Positions 10,650 to 23,049 of a DNA stretch of 64,000 nucleotides are shown here, piece by piece. The DNA is from Diabrotica undecimpunctata. Lineage: Eukaryota; Arthropoda; Insecta; Coleoptera; Chrysomelidae. The stretch lies in contig NC_092808.1 in NCBI RefSeq assembly GCF_040954645.1, forward strand, positions 119,266,049 through 119,330,048, written 5' to 3'. Positions within the stretch are counted from its first letter, which is position 1. Each line of letters starts with the position of its first letter. The translations under genes were made by a program, and so were the position numbers. Under the pieces are notes generated by a model. It was not told the origin of the DNA. It saw nothing but the letters and a program-made list of their open reading frames with translations, and ran no database searches.

Positions 10650-12651
10650 TAGGAATTGCAATCCAGAAGCATTTTCAGACCAGCTGGATTTTTGTAATAT
10701 TGGCCTGAATCCAGATGGATCCAGCGCGGATCCAGCAACATGTGAAATCAAAATAAAAACTCGATTTTAATGTTTTTTTTTTGTTCATTTATTACTTAGG
10801 TTTTTTAAAACAAACTAATAAAATAAAAACTCAAAATAAAAATTATCGTAGGAAGGACGTATAATCAGTCGCAATTCGCAATCAATCTTACCTCTCTTTA
10901 ACTGCAAATGGCTAGAGCAAATGCCACAATTATCATGAGATTAAAAAAAAATCGTACTCAGTAAGACGTGGAAGTGAAACATAGGGCTTTGCTTGTGTCG
11001 ACTGAGAATTGTCACGAATGCAATTTTATCCAAATGAACTTATCTGTTGTAAGAGTAGTTCATTTGAAGCAAATTTCATTTATGGCAATTTTGAGCTGAC
11101 ACAAGTTAAGTAATATATTTTTCTTCCATGGTTTACTGAGGACGAGTTTTTTTTTGGATATCATGATAAAAATCAGTGTATTCTAAATTTCTAAAAAACA
11201 GAAACATAAATTATTTAGTTTTTTGGAAGTTAGACCTTAAAAAACATATTTTATCTATCGTCTTATCGCCTAACCTACTTCGCACAGATCTGCACATATA
11301 GTCAGTTGCGGAGAAAGCCCTTTTGGCCTCTACGCTGCTCGGTTGTAAGGTCATCAAATTGTCATAAACCATGGACAAATGATCGCCTTTCACTCTCATA
11401 AACGCCCATTTCCCTTTTCAAAATCTTTTCGTAGTCTTTTTGAGAACCAGTTTTTTTTTTGGTGATAAAAGTTTTCTCTCGCTCGTTTCAGTTCAATTTC
11501 AAGTTCTTGTTCTAAAGTAAAATTCACGGGCTCCAGATTAGCTGGCATATTTTATACTTCCATTATGTCCTCTTTCACTTCCACAATCACTTGATTGTGA
11601 TTATTTATACGACTTTTTTCATCTCTTGTCGCATTGCATTCTTTTTCGGCATGGGGAAATAACCAGAATTGTTTAGTACTTCGTCATACTTTTTTGGATT
11701 TTGTAAGTACACTAATGTACCTGACAGGCAGCTTCTCTATTTCAGAGAGGTGCCGTTCCGAGATTCTGTTGCGTAGTGCTTCCGATAGCTGTCACTAAGG
11801 CTAGAGTCCTGGCTATTTAGTTTGTCTAAGACAAATTTCAAGGTTGTGTCGGCCGTTATCAAAGTGGACTCTCTTCTGCAATGAGCTTCTACAGCCAGTT
11901 TCACCGATTGAAGAGTGGCGATCAACTTATTGATTATTGACCACTCGCCAGCAGAGTATTTTATCTCAGAATCAATGTCTATCAACGCTTTATCGATGCA
12001 AACTTTTACGCTGTAGAAACGTTCCAGCATATAGAGCAAACTGTTCCAGCTGGTGAGGCAGTCAAGAATCAAACTTCAAATCAAACCAAAAATCAATTTC
12101 CTTGCCTTTCTCTTCCTTGACATATTTTTGCAAGAACATGTCGTCTTTGGTAGGTGATTTTTTGAACGTTTTAACAACTTTTCGTATTTTCATGAGTAGA
12201 TCGCTGTAACGAGGAATCAATTCAACAAGACTCGCCGATATTGATTCGATTGTTACTGCCAATCCTTTATTCATCTCTGTCTCCATATCTTCATTTTCGT
12301 CTTTATATTCATCAGTGTTGTCTATTGCTGCTTGTTCAACTTCTATTTGAGGTTTCTTTTTATACAGCACGTCTACTACAGCCAAATGAATTCCATGTGC
12401 ATAGCACAGTTGTTGATAGCAAGGCATGAGCTTGCCAACTTTTACCATAACGGATGCGTCGTCGGTTGTGATACCAATGGTACCAAGTTGCCGACTCACG
12501 GCTTTGAATAAAGAGCCTAATGAAGACATAAAGTAACTTATTTTGAATTTGACACGTTTGCAGATCTGCACTGCTGGATCCAGCATGGTTTGCTGGATCC
12601 AGATTATAAAAAAAAAATACTGAGTACTGGATCCCGCAATTGCAATCTCTA
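10650..12651 (-). mobile_element. hAT DNA transposon (2.0 kb), internally deleted
   Basis: Ends are TAGGAATTGCAATCC (left) and, inverted, TAGAGATTGCAATTGC (right), an imperfect terminal repeat of hAT type. Both ends carry copies of GGATCCAGC-like motifs (10697-10738 and 12570-12602), likely subterminal transposase sites. An 8-bp duplication flanks it. The transposase is on the minus strand and lacks its N-terminal third, so this is a deleted, non-autonomous copy. Confidence 0.85.
11211..12530 (-). pseudogene. hAT transposase remnant, lacking its N terminus
   Basis: In order on the minus strand: GITTDDASVMVKVGKL followed by QQLCYAHGIHLAVVDVLYKK (the hAT block around the second catalytic Asp), an acidic insert, a LTSWNSLLYMLERF block near 12050, and the C-terminal dimerisation block VEAKRAFSATDYMC..SRLGDKTIDKICFLRS ending at 11211. 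The BED finger and the first catalytic Asp are absent; the right TIR lies just upstream of the first recognisable residues. Frameshifts occur near 12062 and in 11400-11737. It matches the insect hAT group annotated as zinc-finger BED proteins. Confidence 0.85.
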
Positions 12652-12659
12652 ATCCCAAG
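12652..12659 (+). repeat. hAT target-site duplication, right copy
   Basis: ATCCCAAG, identical to 10642-10649. Confidence 0.85.
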
Positions 12660-12990
12660 TCTAAATCAAAGAGATGTCGCTCAAATGTTTCTAAGAATAT
12701 GGAAAACGGTATTGAACAACAAGACAAAAAATAAATCAGGCAACAAGACCAACGATTCGTCCTTTCTATACACGTACAGGGTCAATCACCCTAAGCACTA
12801 TCAAGAAACGTTCAAGAGAAGCGCGCGAAGATAAGGTCAGCATCTATATAAGAGTCAGTCAATGTCAGTCTATTTAAGATATAGAAATACAGTCATTTCA
12901 CTGCAAGCTCTCACAAAAAGCGTACAAAAAGCGTTACCACCTGAGTTGAAAATATTAAGTGTAACAAACTCAATATATCGCTAACACAAG
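12652..12990 (+). pseudogene. Second Penelope-like fragment, 3' part
   Basis: Continues the fragment broken at 10649. Joined through one copy of the duplication, the frame reads EQHPK then SLNQRDVAQMFLRIWKTVL, the end of a GIY-YIG region. The frame runs to 12834 (HYQETFKRSARR), and KALPPELKILSV-like sequence follows to about 12990. No RT is present. Confidence 0.6.
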
Positions 12991-13589
12991 GTTTTTTGTT
13001 TTAGATTTTGGCCTAATTTAAATTTTTGTCCACCTTTTTGGCTGAGATATCCCGAACCACATGGTCGACATTACGGAATAAACTACAGCAACATGGCCGC
13101 TGCTATGAAAACCTCTATCTGTCTAAAATTACAATCAATCGACACATTCACGGCAAAAACATCTGAAGGCAAAAACCAAGAACCACACTAATTACATTTA
13201 CCACGTTTTCCCACTATATATAAAGTCAACAATATTTACAACAATAACAGCAGGATTTGCTTTTTTATTAATAGTATGACTTTAAGAAGAAGAATTTTAT
13301 CAATTAAATTAGAATATAATAAATATGATTAGTTAATCATGTTTTATTTGTTCCAGCCAAACTCACTTTTTAGATTTGCAATTTAAGATAATACGTTCCT
13401 ACACCTAAGAGACAGCTAGACGAAGCCTTGATCAATTGCTTTCAACATTCTTTGGAGTTTAATTGTTACACTTTATTCTACAAAACCGTCAAAGAACATA
13501 TTCAAACACGACAGCACACCAAAATAGCTACAGAATAAAATCGGCCACTAACATAGAACATCAACAAATAACATTTAAACGAGGTCAAG
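12991..13589. other. No gene recognised
   Basis: Probably the 3' noncoding part of the Penelope fragment at first, then anonymous AT-rich DNA. No supported coding frame. Confidence 0.4.
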
Positions 13590-14589
13590 AATTCTTCTTC
13601 TTCTTCTTAGTCGTTAACCTGATGCAGGTGTCGTGATATCATGAAGCTATTAGCTAAATTTTCCAATGTTCCTCCACGTTTTTCTATCTTCTGCCATTCT
13701 AGCACATTCTGACAATGGAGCGCCAATGGTAGCAACAATATGGTCCGTGTATTGTGTGGGAGATCTACCTCTATTTCTTTTGTCTTTTACTTTTCCCTGG
13801 TTTTTCAAGACCATTTCTTCGAAGCATATGTCCAAAATAGCTTATTATTTGTTCTGATATTTGTGTTCTTAGTCTTTTCTGTATGTTTAGCTGGTCCAGT
13901 ATGGATTCATTTGTTCTTCGGGCCACCCATGGTATTCTCAGCATTCGTCTCCAGCAGTACATCTCAAATACATCTATGTTCTTTTTGTCTTTCTCAGTAA
14001 GGGTCCAGCATTCCGATGCATAAGTAAAAACTGGAAAAACTAGACTTCTTACTAGTCTCATTTTTGTATCGGTAGTTATTTCATGGCTTTTTCAAATTTT
14101 TGTTAATTTTGCCATAGCGCTTTTTGCGATTGCTGACCGCCGATTTATTTCTTCAGTACAGCCTCCTTTGTTGGTTATTAATGAGCCCAGATACACAAAT
14201 TTATCTACAACAGCGATATTGTTTATTAGGACCAGATGATTTTGATTGTTGTTAGCTCTGTCAATTATCATGATTATCGTTTTATCTCTGTTTATTTTAA
14301 GGCCCATCGTTAAGATTACGTCTTCTATCCGTTCTAGCAGGTGAATCAATTAAGCTTCAGAACTAGCGAGGATAGTAGTATCATCTGCATATCTCAAGTT
14401 GCAAATCTTCTTCCCGCCAATGGTGATGCCACCGTTCCAGTCCTCAGTAGCTTTTCGCATTATCCATTCACCATAGATGTTAAATAGAATTGGGCTTAGT
14501 ATGCAGCCTTGTCTCACGCCCTTTATGACCCTGAAACTATCGGTTAGTTCCCCATTAATTCTAACTCTGGCATAATTGTTATAGGTCAA
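13590..14589 (-). pseudogene. LINE reverse transcriptase, 5' truncated, with GAA-rich tail
   Basis: Reading from 14589 leftwards: YARVRINGELTDSFRVIKGV, GVRQGCILSPILFNIYGE, ICNLRYADDTTILASSEA (catalytic YADD), then after a stop MGLKINRDKTIIMI, FVYLGSLITNKGGC, FTYASECWTLTEKDK, RRMLRIPWVARRTN and a C-terminal GRSPTQYTDHI block ending near 13650. The 3' end is a (GAA)n tail, seen as TTCTTCTTCTTCTT at 13591-13606. Stops at 14343 and frame changes at about 14090 and 13830 break it. Endonuclease and the first RT blocks are lost. Clade not resolved. Confidence 0.88.
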
Positions 14590-14879
14590 GAATATGTTCT
14601 CCCAACTTATTAGTCAAAACAGTGTAATATTAAACTTATATACTAACACAAGGCAATAACTCAAAAACTGATTTGATGACATGCGAAGAACTGCAACATA
14701 GAACTCAAATGGTAAGCAGACTATAGAAAGTAATCACTTACTTAAACCTTAATATAATTATTACCATACTGCTAATCTCAGTAACTCACTTTACCGATTA
14801 AATTATGTGCAATGTGCTGATTTATACTACGTACAACGTACCTGACCTTGATGGTACGGCCTATGGCGGCTCAGCAGTA

Positions 14880-15905
14880 ATCGTTCAGTCAAACACGATA
14901 AGCTGATGGAAATATTAACAAATATTGAAATAAACACCTTTGATCTAAGAATTATTAGCAATCTTTACCGAAATCAAACATCGTCCATCCGTACAGAGGC
15001 AGGAGAATCAGAAGATATTAAAATCTAACGTGCAGTCCAACGGAGATGTATACTATCATCCCTGCTGTTTAACATAAACTCTGAGGAAATATTTCAAGAA
15101 GCAGTAAAGGATGTAAAGCCAGAATTCGAACTAACAGAGAATGTATCAATAACATCAGATACGCGGATTATACGGTGGTATTTGCTGACAGGTATGAAGC
15201 CCTCCAGGAGTTAATGAATAGAATCGCAGAAATGGATCAGAGATATGGACTTTTAGTGAACATTAATAAAGCAAAATGTATGATGATCTCTAAGAAGGAA
15301 TAACAAATTAAAAGAATCAGTGTGAATGGTCAACCAATAGAAAGAGTAAAACATACTTTGGTAATAACATTAATGAAAATTGGGACCGTTACCTAGAAAT
15401 AAAATGTAGGATAGAGAAAGCAAGATTTGCATTTAAAAAAATAGCTAAGCTATTTAAATGCCATGATTTATCAGAACCCATAAAAGTCAGGTTACTACGG
15501 TGTTATATTTTTCCTATACTGTTGTACGGAGTTGAGTCGTGGACTCTCACAGACGCTGCTTGCAGAATATTGAGACTTTCGAAATGTGGCTTTATCGTCG
15601 AATTCTGAAGATATCCTATATTGCCTACGTTACTATCCAGGACATTTTATTAAGAATGCAAAAGGAAAAGAGATGTTAACCACAACAAAAGCAGCCAAAA
15701 TCGGATACCTCTGTCACACCATGGGGAATAGCGAAAGATATCGGTTGCTGCAATTAATTCTACAAGAAAAAGTAAAAGGAAAACAAGGACCAGGAAGGCG
15801 GAGGATTTCCTGGCTGAAAAATCTACATACGTGGTTTAACACAATAACCACAAATCTTTTCAGGGCTGCAAACGTTCAAGTGAATGCAATGACACATTAA
15901 TATAT
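14880..15905 (+). pseudogene. LINE reverse transcriptase fragment, heavily mutated
   Basis: From about 14895 the frames give HDKLMEILTNIEIN, LRIISNLYRNQTS, a decayed RRCILSSLLFNINSEEIF, then EALQELMNRIAEMDQRYGL (after the position of the lost YADD box, about 15160). They end with LTTTKAAKIGYLCHTMGNSERYR and GPGRRRISWLKNLHTWF, stopping at 15898. At least five frame changes and stops are visible. The C terminus (RRRISWLKNL) is shared with the LINE copies at 52256, 54996 and 62045, so they form one family. Confidence 0.82.
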
Positions 15906-17359
15906 CTGTAATTTCTGGTCCTACATTACAAGCAATTAGCACAAACGAATACAAACCTTTTCATCTAAGTACTGGTAGTAGACTTGTAGTTGGCAAAAAT
16001 TGAAATGCGTGACAGACACTGAGTCTTAAGAATCATAGTGATCATTTCTTTAGAACAATAAGAGAGAACGACTATGATTGCTACACCAATGGAAATAATA
16101 CATAATAGCCGAGCTACCCCATTAAACTTCCAGATCTATTTTACTATCTTCTTTAACTAATTCGGGGTTAAAAACCTTGGTTCACTACACTAATAATTAT
16201 ATGTTAATAGTTATAGGAAGTTTGTTGGATTCCTTAAAAAGTTGCGCATCGAAACAGACTAATTAAATAAACATGTTTTTCCGTAATATTCATATAATTG
16301 TCATATTTTAGTATATTTAATGGATAAGCTTATTTATAGGTAATATAATTTTCATGAGCGTAATTTATTGTGGGCTCTATATAGATTAATACGTTAATAT
16401 AATGCAAAATGTTAGTAACTGTTGTCTAGTAAAAATAAATGAAGGGTTATTAAAATGGATTTTAGTCTAAACCTTTCACGTATTAAAACAGTTTCAACGG
16501 TAATTAAACGAAGAATTTCAACGATATTGCAATATAGATAATTCCAGAATTAAATCCATATTATTTCGCAACGGGACTTGGTATGTTTGAAGTTTTATTT
16601 ATCATTGTCTTGTGTTTGCCCTAATTCCTATGCTGATACAATAATTTATTTACGTTACACCAAATTTTTGTCATATGACAACAACTATTAATTTTCTTAA
16701 CAAAAATGTCTTTTTTAAAGATAATGAACCCTAAAATAGTGAAATGCAAGAAAACTTTAGTAGAAAAAATATTTATAAAGTAATAAACATTTGAAGCCAA
16801 ATAAAGACTTAATTAATAAATAAATAAAAACTTTTGTAAATGTACCAGGCCATTTTATTTGAAAAGAGCGGTTGATGTTTACGCACACCCTGGAAAAAGA
16901 TTACGGTGTTGATACCTTTCATCTTTTTTTCTTCTTCCTTCTTGAAATGTAGGCTTTAAAGCCTATTTCTTCTTCAATATTAGCTTAATTGCTAATAAGT
17001 TACCTTTCATTATTGTGTGAAAACCCTTCTGAGAAGAGATTATGGTAATTAGCATCTCATGTATTGACAAAAACAATCTTTACAAAATGAATAAAACGCG
17101 TAAGTCAGAAGAATATTATTATTTTACTTTTACAACTTATTATTTTGTCATATCAATTCACTATTTTAGTTGGGACTAAGCCACAAGATTAGCATATTTC
17201 CAATTAAAATAGCAAATTAATATGACAAATTAAATTAATATTAAGTATTAGGTTAAAAAAACAATAAAAATAAAAATACTATATATTAGTCAATTATTTA
17301 TCTTTAGTGCAATACTTACAAACTTTTTCAATTATACATTACATTACAGTGATCGTTTC
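15906..17359. other. No gene recognised
   Basis: AT-rich sequence. A GAAGAAGAAATAGGCTTTAAAGCCTA hairpin-plus-tail on the minus strand near 16950-16975 recalls a LINE 3' end but has no coding sequence next to it. Nothing else could be assigned. Confidence 0.4.
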
Positions 17360-18400
17360 ACACACTTCTACTGCATATTTCACAAATTTGTTTTTATTTC
17401 CTGTCCTTTTTTGTTAGGCACATGTGACACTTTTCCTTGTTAAAACTGTAGGTTTTTCTAGTTTTTCGCTTTTAATTGTGTGGTTCAACTTCCTGTAAGC
17501 ATTTTTCAAAACACTGTTTTGTTTCCCATGGTAGTCCCCTTGATTTTCTTCTCAAAATTTGAGGCAGCACTAGTTGTTCTGCTGTCGTTGTAAGAAACAA
17601 TCTTTGCTTTTCATTCTTGTTTTCGTTTTATATTGGATGTAAATTTGTCCAAGTAATAAATGAAGCTACTTCAGCCACGTCTAAAATATTCATAAAAAAA
17701 ATTCAAAAGGCCAACGGTTAGTTCGCCTTTTGCACATATATTTTTGAACCATTTGGTCTAGCGTATCGTCACCACATTTTGTACTATTATAATAGAGTAT
17801 CATATCTGGTTTGTTGTCAACATCATCTGCACAGTAAGCATTGTGATGCATGGTAGACAGGACTACGACACCTCTTTGTTTTTTCGAAACGTTAGAAACG
17901 AGAGATGCTTTTGGAGTGAATCCGAAAATTGAAGATTTTTCTAAATGGTTCTTGTTTGGTAGAAATTCCCGAGGAACAAATCTCTTATTTTTATTTCACT
18001 GTGTCCACAAGGTTTTGTTGACATGATTTCACATATCTCGTATTGGTGCTAATTTGTCGTTCCTTCTTCGTTCAGACCTCGTGTTCCTAATGTCAAATGA
18101 AACAAATCTTAGCAAATTTTTGAATCGTTTTAACCCCATGGTAGCTTTAAATATAGTAGGTCCATAAAAATTACTCCAAATTATATCTACATTATGGATG
18201 TTGGCACTCAGGTACCGTGAAGTTAGTAGTGGTCCTACAACGGCATATAGCTTTGTAGAGTCGCAATAATTCCAGTTCTCCATCGCCAGGACTTTTTCGG
18301 CTTCTTTATTTATACACTTCACTATTTCGTTAAAAATTTTTTCGTCCACAAATAAACAAAAAGAATCAACATATTCATCTGTAATTACTTTAACCTCTTC
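17360..18400 (-). pseudogene. piggyBac-type transposase, internally deleted
   Basis: Minus strand from about 18370: VITDEYVDSFCLF, FNEIVKCINKEAEKVL, TMGLKRFKNLLRFVSFD, then RRRNDKLAPIRDM (18029), typical of the N-terminal half of the DDE_Tnp_1_7 domain. It then jumps (after a stop at 18028) to FVPREFLPNK, HHNAYCADDVDNKPD, MILYYNSTKCGDDTLDQM (equivalent of the third catalytic Asp), RRTNRWPFEFFMNILDVAEV and a Cys-rich tail (CHMCLTKK, ICEICS). The segment with the first two catalytic aspartates is missing, so the protein cannot work. No TTAA-flanked ends were located. Confidence 0.85.
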
Positions 18401-18519
18401 TTTTATTTTTTATTCTTCTTGGGTCCGTCTCATCAATTGATCTATGTTATCACTAAAACAGAAGCTCTTTGTGTTTGCTGTCTGTTATTTTCTACATCCA
18501 GTCTAGAATGTTTGTACCC

Positions 18520-19330
18520 TGTAGAAGTTTGTACAGGTTTTTTGCTTGGTGTGGTCCTAAATATACTAGGGTCTTGGATCTTGGTTGCCCATATTGTTTT
18601 TGTCTTTTGTCATCTAGTGCCTGACTATTGATTTTCCAGTTTCTGCTTCCTTATCGCAGAATCCGCAGTTAAGGTTTTTATTCTAAAGTACTATTTTATA
18701 TAAGAATTCTTTTACTGGTGCATGCCCAGTCAACATTCTTGTTACTGTTCTTAGTTTGTTCCTGCGTACATGGTGCAATTACTTTGTTAGTTTTGTACAT
18801 GGTCCACCAATGAAAATTTTTTGTTTTGAGATCCTCTGGCAATATTGATCGTAACTTTCTCGTATCCAATCCCCTACAGCCCTACGTACCACAGCCTTTG
18901 GTACTCCCACAGTAACATCCAGTCCGTTTGATTGGTTTGTTCTTTTTTTATCAAGTTAATTTACTTTTTCGTTGCCTTTGATGCCCTGGTACCCAGACAA
19001 GATTAACCTTGTTCCAGTCTCCTAGTTAATTCAGTACTTTAATGCAGTCATACACTAGCCTTGACGTCACTTCCTGACATGCCAGTATCTTTATTGCCGC
19101 TTGACTATCAGACAATATATGGATCGGATCTTTTTCAATGGCTTTCTTAGTATTTTCCTTTGCACATTGCAGTATACCATAATTGTACGCTTTAAAACGG
19201 CGAAGTTCCTCCCCAACGCAAGGCTTTCGCTAATTGTTGGAATATTGGAGTATATTCATTCCTTCCCACCCTCTGTAATTTTGGATCCCTCTGTATACAA
19301 GTTATACTGCTAGTTGTAGTACTCCTTGTT
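18520..19330 (-). pseudogene. RNase H and C-terminal part of a Jockey/I-type LINE
   Basis: On the minus strand from 19320: YNLYTEGSKITEGG (the usual YTDGSK with Asp to Glu), PTISESLAL, PIHILSDSQAAIKIL (catalytic DSQ), YDCIKVLN, NLVWVPGHQ, then GVPKAVVRRAVGDWI and LRTVTRMLTGH. This is the RNase H domain and cysteine-rich tail that follow RT in Jockey and I-like elements. Several frame changes and stops occur. RT itself is not present. Confidence 0.75.
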
Positions 19331-19985
19331 TCTCCATACATTCCTATCTAAAATAGACACCCTATATAATGTTTTAAACCTTTTAACCTTTTATTTTGGC
19401 ATTAATTACTCCTACAACTAAACTTTCCTTAAATTAATGTTTCTTTCTAAACTTTCTTTTTAACAATTAACTGTTTAACGTCATACATTATAGAGAAGTT
19501 CTTATAAAATTAAAATAATTTATAATGTTAAAGTTTCAGTTCTTTTTCCGTTAAACAATACACCAGTCTACTTCTTTTGTTTCATAATTTTACATTCCTC
19601 TCCGAATCTACAGGAATTTTTCCATTGCTCTGTAATACCGATTCTCTACACTAATAATATCATTACTACTTACTCCAATGTTTAACAAAGTATATATGTT
19701 GTATTTTGTCTTACTAACTTTTTTAAGTATACGTGTGGTATAAAAATTGACATACGGTTAATTTCCTTCTTAAGTTTTTGAAAATACTCTGCCGAAAAAC
19801 TTTCTTAAGATCAGTCAATGATATTAAAGATTTACTTCGCTATTTCTATACCTGTACATAAATATCTATTAGCCAATATAAAACATGCAATGTACAGACA
19901 TATTTGAAAAAGGTTAAAGATGTTTGGAGGGCATATTGTAAGTCTTTATACTCTGATACGGACCAGATACCGTTGGACATCCCGC
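19331..19985. other. No gene recognised
   Basis: AT-rich, no supported coding frame or terminal repeats. Confidence 0.4.
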
Positions 19986-21470
19986 ATGTACCTGAATGTC
20001 AGGCCTTACTTCCACTATACTTGAACATGGACACACCACACTAGCTTTGAATCTGAACCTGACATACTTTTTTCCGAAGTGAAATTCGCTTTGAAAATTG
20101 TTAACTTAAATAAAGCAGCAGGCTATGATTTCATGTCTGCTGAGGTCTTATAGCATCTTCCGGTATGTGGAATAAGACTATTACATCGATTGTGTAATGA
20201 AATCTGACACAGAAATATCTGGCGTGAGGATTGGAGAAAAACCATAATCATACTTCTACATAAGAAAGGTCCAACAAATAATTGTAACATCTATAGAATA
20301 CTAGTTCTAATATCACACACCACTAGGGTGATCCTGTACAGTCCTGCAACTTCCGTCGTCTAGAAAACTTTATAACTTGGTAAATAGCACCCGAGTAGGC
20401 TTGATTTGTGAAGGGCAGAGGTACTAGAAAACAAATCCTTAATGTAAGAAATATAGAAAAAACCAAAAAATATCAGATCCCGATATTTATATGTTTTGTT
20501 CATTATATAAAGGTATTTGATGATGTTAAATGGTGCAAACTATGGAAAATGTAGACAACAATGGGTATACTCAACCACTTGACGGACCTAATTAGCAAAT
20601 GGTATTAAGAAAACCTGGCATATATTCGAATGGAAGGATACCTATCTGACAACTGCACTTTGGAGAAGGAAGTACGCAAGGATACGTTTTACCTTTCTTA
20701 TTATTTAACATCTGTTTGGAGTTCATAATGTGCCGAGTCTTGGATGATTGGGAGGGAGGAGTAAACCTAGACGGTGTCAAGATAACAAACTTGTGTTTCT
20801 CAGACGACACTATACTTCTAGCCTCTATTCCAGAAGAAATTACTAACTTAACACTAAATTAAAAAAAAGTAGAGGCAAAAAGTGGACCTAAAGTTAACTA
20901 CAACAAAACCCAAACCATGGTTATTGATCGACAATAACAGTTTACTGAAACCTGAACTGTTGCGTGATGAGAGGTAGTCTCCTCTATGATATTATCCTCT
21001 GGTCTTTTTTATATTTTATTATGCAAGCGAGATATGAACAGTCAACGAATCAGATAGACAACGCATAGACGCTTTTAAAATTTGACATGAAAGCGACTGC
21101 TTCGAATTTCATGTACGGTTCACCGTATGAATATTTTGGTTCTAGATAAAATTAAACCCAGAGTCTCCCTAGCGCTCTTTACTGTATAACTTTAAAGCTC
21201 CTTGGTCATATCCATCGAAGTGATTACAAAATGAGGCGGTTGGTGGTCCAAGGAAGGCATCAGAGTCAACGACAACGCAGCAGATCTCCACAGCGATGAG
21301 CAGACATCACGAAAAAGCTTCTCAACAAGCCGTCCACTGGGACAGTATATGTAACCGTTGACAGTGACTGTAATAAAATATCATTCACAAGACTATCTGA
21401 GCTGCTGAGGTTCAATCATGAACCACAACACATCAAGATGTTAATGACTATGATGATGATGACGTAAATA
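19986..21470 (+). pseudogene. Degenerate LINE reverse transcriptase with ATG-rich tail
   Basis: Scattered across frames: SEVKFALKIVNLNKAAGYDF and IIILLHKKGPTNN (RT start), MEGYLSDNCTLEKEVRK (about 20630), DDTILLASIPEEITN at 20800-20850 (the Asp-Asp of the catalytic box survives), AKSGPKVNYNKTQTMVIDRQ, and a C-terminal LLGHIHRSDYKMRRLVVQG followed by RQRSRSPQR near 21190-21300. The element ends with an ATGATGATGATGACG tail at about 21451-21465. Frame changes occur every 50-150 bp, so this is an old copy. Confidence 0.75.
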
Positions 21471-23045
21471 TCAATAAATTGTCGCTGTCCTATTATCATG
21501 GTGTCATTATATGGCCTTATAGTTTAAACATTGCTAAGCCGTTCTGTTATTCTGGTATTTATCCTCTTTTCATAATTATTATATTAAACAAACGAAAATT
21601 AATCAAAATTCTATTGATCCAACTGATTTATCTTTCTTAATTATTTTTAGTGTTAGAGTCATCTTATTGTTTGCAAGCTTTGTTGCCCCGTTACTTTTAG
21701 TATATTAGCTAGTTTTACTAATTTTTTATTAAAATCTTGGAGACGTTGATTCAACTGTTAAATATATGAAGCAAAATGTAAAAATTCGAAGATTTCTACC
21801 TGTTTGAAACCAAACTTTAGGTTTTCACCTAAATGTGTGCCTTCTACAATTTTCAAAGCAAACAGACCATAAATAAACTAACATGGGGAATCTAAAATTG
21901 TATTCCACATCATACTGAACAATCTAAGTAAGAAACTTTCATAAATTGTAATATTCAACATACGAATAAATAAAGATGTAGAAGAAACAGTTATGATCTG
22001 ATTTCACGCTTCTTTAATTCGCTTATACGTATTTCTTCCTTTCAGGATCCACAGCGCCTTAATACGAAGCCCTGTTTAGCCCTAAACTGTTTCTGTTCTA
22101 TGTAAAATATGTATTAGTAGTACTATATTTTTGAAAAGTATATTAGTATATTAGCATCAATAAAATTTATCAAAAATACAAAATTCTTAATCAGAATGCG
22201 GCGCTAAAAATTTTATAACTTCCGAAGTTAGTTATGCTAAAATAATAATGTAATGGCGATATAGTTTCCAAAAGAAAAAAAAATAGTCAAAATATTGGTT
22301 GGAGAATTTTATATACTAATCACAAATATAATTAAATATTTTTAATATGTAATGGATTCGACCGTTATTTATAATAACGAAATAATTTATAATAATGAAC
22401 TATTTTTAAACTTACCATGAATGCAGTATCTAAAAATTCATCTTACCTGTAACCAAAATAACAGAAATTAGTAAATTTTAGTAGAATCATGTACAAACGA
22501 TATCGCTTTTAATAATTATTTCTAATATTGTTCTATTTTATTGAATTTCTCATGTTTTCAGATTACATATTGGTAACAGATACCCATCGATTTGCTATAT
22601 TGCTATATTGCGTAAGTATCGCCTTCCATAGACCAGCTAAAGTTTATGTAATAGTGTATAATAACAGTTCACATACTGATAATAGAAAATTCAACACAAA
22701 AATATTAGAGCAGTTATCATGAAACATGCACAAAAACATCCCATTTTGTGTTTTGACGTGAATACAAAATGTTAAGATACATATAAGTTCAATATAAGAT
22801 ACAAATTAATCAATTAAGGAAAATACATTGATAACAGATTGCTGGTGAAAGAGAGGCAGCAAATATTTTTAATTTAGTGTCAATTAAACCGTAAATAATG
22901 TTAAAAATGCAAGATATCAAAGATAAAGTAAAAAAAGCTAGCGCGCAACGCCGCTCGTTTGACATAATTTGTGTTAGTTGTGTGAGTTTATAAAGCATGC
23001 GTATTTTCAAAAAAGGTAAAAATATTGGTCGGCCTGCTCACTGGG
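21471..23045. other. No gene recognised
   Basis: About 1.6 kb of AT-rich DNA with short unsupported frames. No known protein fragment or terminal repeat was seen. Confidence 0.45.
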
Positions 23046-23049
23046 ACTC

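Noticed and set aside
16940..16980. AGGCTTTAAAGCCT hairpin next to TTCTTC runs
   Set aside because: Resembles a LINE 3' end, but no coding sequence adjoins it, so it was not annotated as an element.
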